A stretch of DNA of 64,000 bases, taken from NCBI RefSeq assembly GCF_000379125.1, contig NZ_KB900626.1:2800667-2864666 (forward strand), written 5' to 3'. The translations under genes and the position numbers were made by a program. This stretch comes from Methylosinus sp. LW4 (GTDB taxonomy: Bacteria; Pseudomonadota; Alphaproteobacteria; Rhizobiales; Beijerinckiaceae). Under the pieces are notes generated by a model. The model ran no database searches and was not told where the DNA came from. It worked only from the letters and a program-made list of their open reading frames with translations. Positions 62,101-64,000 of this stretch are shown here, one piece after another. How positions within the stretch are numbered: the stretch's first letter is position 1; each line of letters opens with the position of its first letter.

Positions 62101-64000
62101 ATGCATGAGACCGCCTCCCGATATGGAGTCGTCACCGAATTTCGCGACGTCGACGCGCTATGCTTCAAATGGCAGGTCGAGGCGCCGGACGGCGGCCTGC
62201 CGCCTTATGAGCAGATCGCCCTGGGCAGCCTCGGCCGGCTCGCCGACGATCTGGCGCTGGCGGCGCGCGGCGCGGATGGCGGCTTCGCCTTCTCCTACGG
62301 CGGCGGCGCCTTCGAGGCCTGGCTGGGCGCGTCGCTGCGCGGCCTGCGGCTCGATGCGCTGGAGCGCAATTACCGCGACGCCATCGGCGAGGCGCTCGAA
62401 GCGGCGGAGGCGAGCGGAACGCCGGCCGCGGCCATCGCGCGCAGCATTCGCGGCGGGCTGGTGCAGACTTGCGAGATCGTCGCCTTCCCAATGTCGAGCC
62501 ATTGGGGCGCGACGCTGTTTCTCGTCTTCGCGCGTGAGCGGACCTCCAAGCATGATCTCGTCGACGCCATCTATCGCGCCACCGACGGCGGGCTGACGAC
62601 GCTCGCCGCCGTCCACTCCGGCCGCGACATCGTCGATTTCGTCATTGTGAGCCTCAACGCCAGCGCCAGCCGGCTCTTCGGCGGCGCGGAGCGCGATCTG
62701 CAATGGCGACGCATCAGCGAGATCGTCCCGGCCTGGATGAGCGACGGGACCTTCGAGCGCTTCGCCGCCATTTTCCGATCGGCGCGGCCCGACACATTCG
62801 AGGTCTCGCATCGGTCGGCCGAGGGCGGCGCGCGGCATTTGCGGCTCTCCGCCGCGCCCATGGGCGATCTCGTCGGCGTGACGCTCACCGACGTCACGCC
62901 GCTGAAGGCGCGCGAGGCCTCCTTCCGCCTGCTGTTCGAGAGCAATCCCATGCCCATGTGGGTGCATGATCCGCAGAGCCTGCGCATCATGGCCGTCAAT
63001 GACGCGGCGGTCGCCCATTACGGCTACGCCCGCGAGCGCTTCCTTCGCGCCACCTTGCTCGACCTCTATGCGGAGGAGGAATGGCCGGCGGTGCAGATCG
63101 CCCATGAGAGCCCGGCCAATCGCCGTCCCTCGGACCGCATATGGATCAATCGCACAGCGGAGGGACGCGAGATAAAGGTGCAGAATTACGCGCGCGAGAT
63201 CGCCTTCGACGATCGTCCGGCGATATTGCTCGCCATCGTCGACGTCACCGAGCAGCGCGAGCAGGCCGCGCGCATCGCCCATCTCGCGCATCATGATCCG
63301 CTCACCGGCCTCGCCAATCGCGCGCTCTTCCGCGCGCGGCTGACCGAGGAGCTGCAGCGGCTCGACAATGGCGCGGCGAGCCTCTGCGTGCTCTATCTCG
63401 ATCTCGACGGCTTCAAGGATGTGAACGACGCCTTCGGCCATCCGGTCGGCGATCGGCTGCTGATCGCCGTCGCCGAGCGTCTGCGCGAGACTCTGGCGCC
63501 GGGCGATATGGTGGCGCGCGTCGGCGGCGACGAATTCGCCATTGTCCAAGCGGGCGCCGGAGCGAGCGAGGCGGACCGTCTCGCCGAGCGCATCGTGAGC
63601 GCGGCGAGCGTGCCTTATGAGGTGGACGGCCATGTGGTGACGGTGGGCGCCAGCGTCGGCGTCTCGGTCGCGCCCATCGACAGCGGCGACGCCGACACGC
63701 TGCTCAAGAACGCCGACATAGCGCTCTACCGCGCCAAGGCGGACGGGCGCGGGCTGCATCGCTTCTTCGAGCCGGAGATGGCGGCCTCCATTCTCGTGCG
63801 GCGCACGATGGAGGCCGATCTGCGCCATGCTCTCGCCGCCGGCGAGTTCGAAATCTATTATCAGCCGCTCATCGACATTGTGACCAATCGCATCGTCGCC
63901 TCGGAGGCGCTGCTGCGCTGGTTCCACCCGATGCGCGGCTCGATTTCGCCCAATGAGTTCATCCCGCTCGCCGAGGAGACCGGGCTCATCACGCCGATCG
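62101..64000 (+). CDS. PAS-GGDEF-EAL cyclic-di-GMP signalling protein (3' end outside window)
   Basis: The frame stays open from ATG 62101 to the right edge (633 codons). It has an N-terminal sensor-like domain (residues 1-150, SSHWGATLFLVFARE), two PAS domains (about residues 160-280 and 280-385, the second with ESNPMPMWVHDPQSLRIM), a GGDEF domain with intact VGGDEF (residues 475-479; diguanylate cyclase) and the start of an EAL domain (EAL at 602-604; phosphodiesterase). Both catalytic motifs look intact as far as the window shows. Divergent from cobT; the 269-base gap between them holds no clear operator. Confidence 0.93.
   Translation, partial: MHETASRYGVVTEFRDVDALCFKWQVEAPDGGLPPYEQIALGSLGRLADDLALAARGADGGFAFSYGGGAFEAWLGASLRGLRLDALERNYRDAIGEALEAAEASGTPAAAIARSIRGGLVQTCEIVAFPMSSHWGATLFLVFARERTSKHDLVDAIYRATDGGLTTLAAVHSGRDIVDFVIVSLNASASRLFGGAERDLQWRRISEIVPAWMSDGTFERFAAIFRSARPDTFEVSHRSAEGGARHLRLSAAPMGDLVGVTLTDVTPLKAREASFRLLFESNPMPMWVHDPQSLRIMAVNDAAVAHYGYARERFLRATLLDLYAEEEWPAVQIAHESPANRRPSDRIWINRTAEGREIKVQNYAREIAFDDRPAILLAIVDVTEQREQAARIAHLAHHDPLTGLANRALFRARLTEELQRLDNGAASLCVLYLDLDGFKDVNDAFGHPVGDRLLIAVAERLRETLAPGDMVARVGGDEFAIVQAGAGASEADRLAERIVSAASVPYEVDGHVVTVGASVGVSVAPIDSGDADTLLKNADIALYRAKADGRGLHRFFEPEMAASILVRRTMEADLRHALAAGEFEIYYQPLIDIVTNRIVASEALLRWFHPMRGSISPNEFIPLAEETGLITPI

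Overview
This 64 kb window is high-GC alphaproteobacterial DNA. The gene content points to a methylotroph, most likely a type II methanotroph or close relative (Methylocystaceae/Beijerinckiaceae); this is an inference. Seen directly: formaldehyde-activating enzyme (fae), methylene-H4MPT dehydrogenase (mtdB), a block of tetrahydromethanopterin/methylofuran biosynthesis genes, hopanoid genes (shc, hpnG, hpnH), an FNR-box-preceded cbb3 oxidase operon and a CobT cobaltochelatase subunit. No rRNA, tRNA, CRISPR array, prophage or transposase gene was seen.

Layout. 1-3.6 kb: a large secreted protein of unknown function running off the left edge, then two small secreted SH3-domain proteins. 3.8-13.1 kb: an FNR-type box and the full cbb3 series ccoN-O-Q-P-G-H-I-S, ending in an overlapping MFS gene with the MxxxM/HxxxM signature of the copper importer CcoA. 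13.2-20.7 kb: a TIGR02302/DUF4175 membrane protein, a divergent tetR/secreted-protein pair, a HIG1-like protein, cobalamin adenosyltransferase, GrpB, a TlpA-like protein and a cation efflux protein. 20.8-25.5 kb: a tight four-gene operon of two unrecognised proteins, a DyP peroxidase and a cytochrome P450. 25.6-30.9 kb: xseB and a marR-RND efflux operon. 31-37.1 kb: small secreted proteins, rpsD, a minus-strand set encoding a Rieske protein, an unknown protein and an EF-G-like protein without its GTPase domain, and an XRE regulator. 37.2-41 kb: hopanoid genes, with hpnH convergent on and overlapping hpnG. 41.2-46.9 kb: trpF-trpB-(mazEF)-trpA-accD-folC. 47-58 kb: C1-metabolism genes (MfnB-FolB fusion, amino-acid kinase, flavoprotein, DHPS-like, DUF447, H4MPT-linked ATPase-like protein, fae, mtdB), with a histidine kinase carrying an ethylene-receptor sensor domain among them. 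58-64 kb: rpmB, cobT and a PAS-GGDEF-EAL protein running off the right edge.

GC-rich palindromic repeats occur throughout. Three share a 21-bp core. One provides the C-terminus of CcoI. Another lies in frame inside the amino-acid kinase gene. Functionally, the window joins formaldehyde oxidation through H4MPT, micro-oxic respiration with its copper supply, and membrane lipid synthesis. Start sites were chosen from Shine-Dalgarno spacing, gene overlap and family lengths. Family assignments rest on motif recognition by eye, not on database searches.
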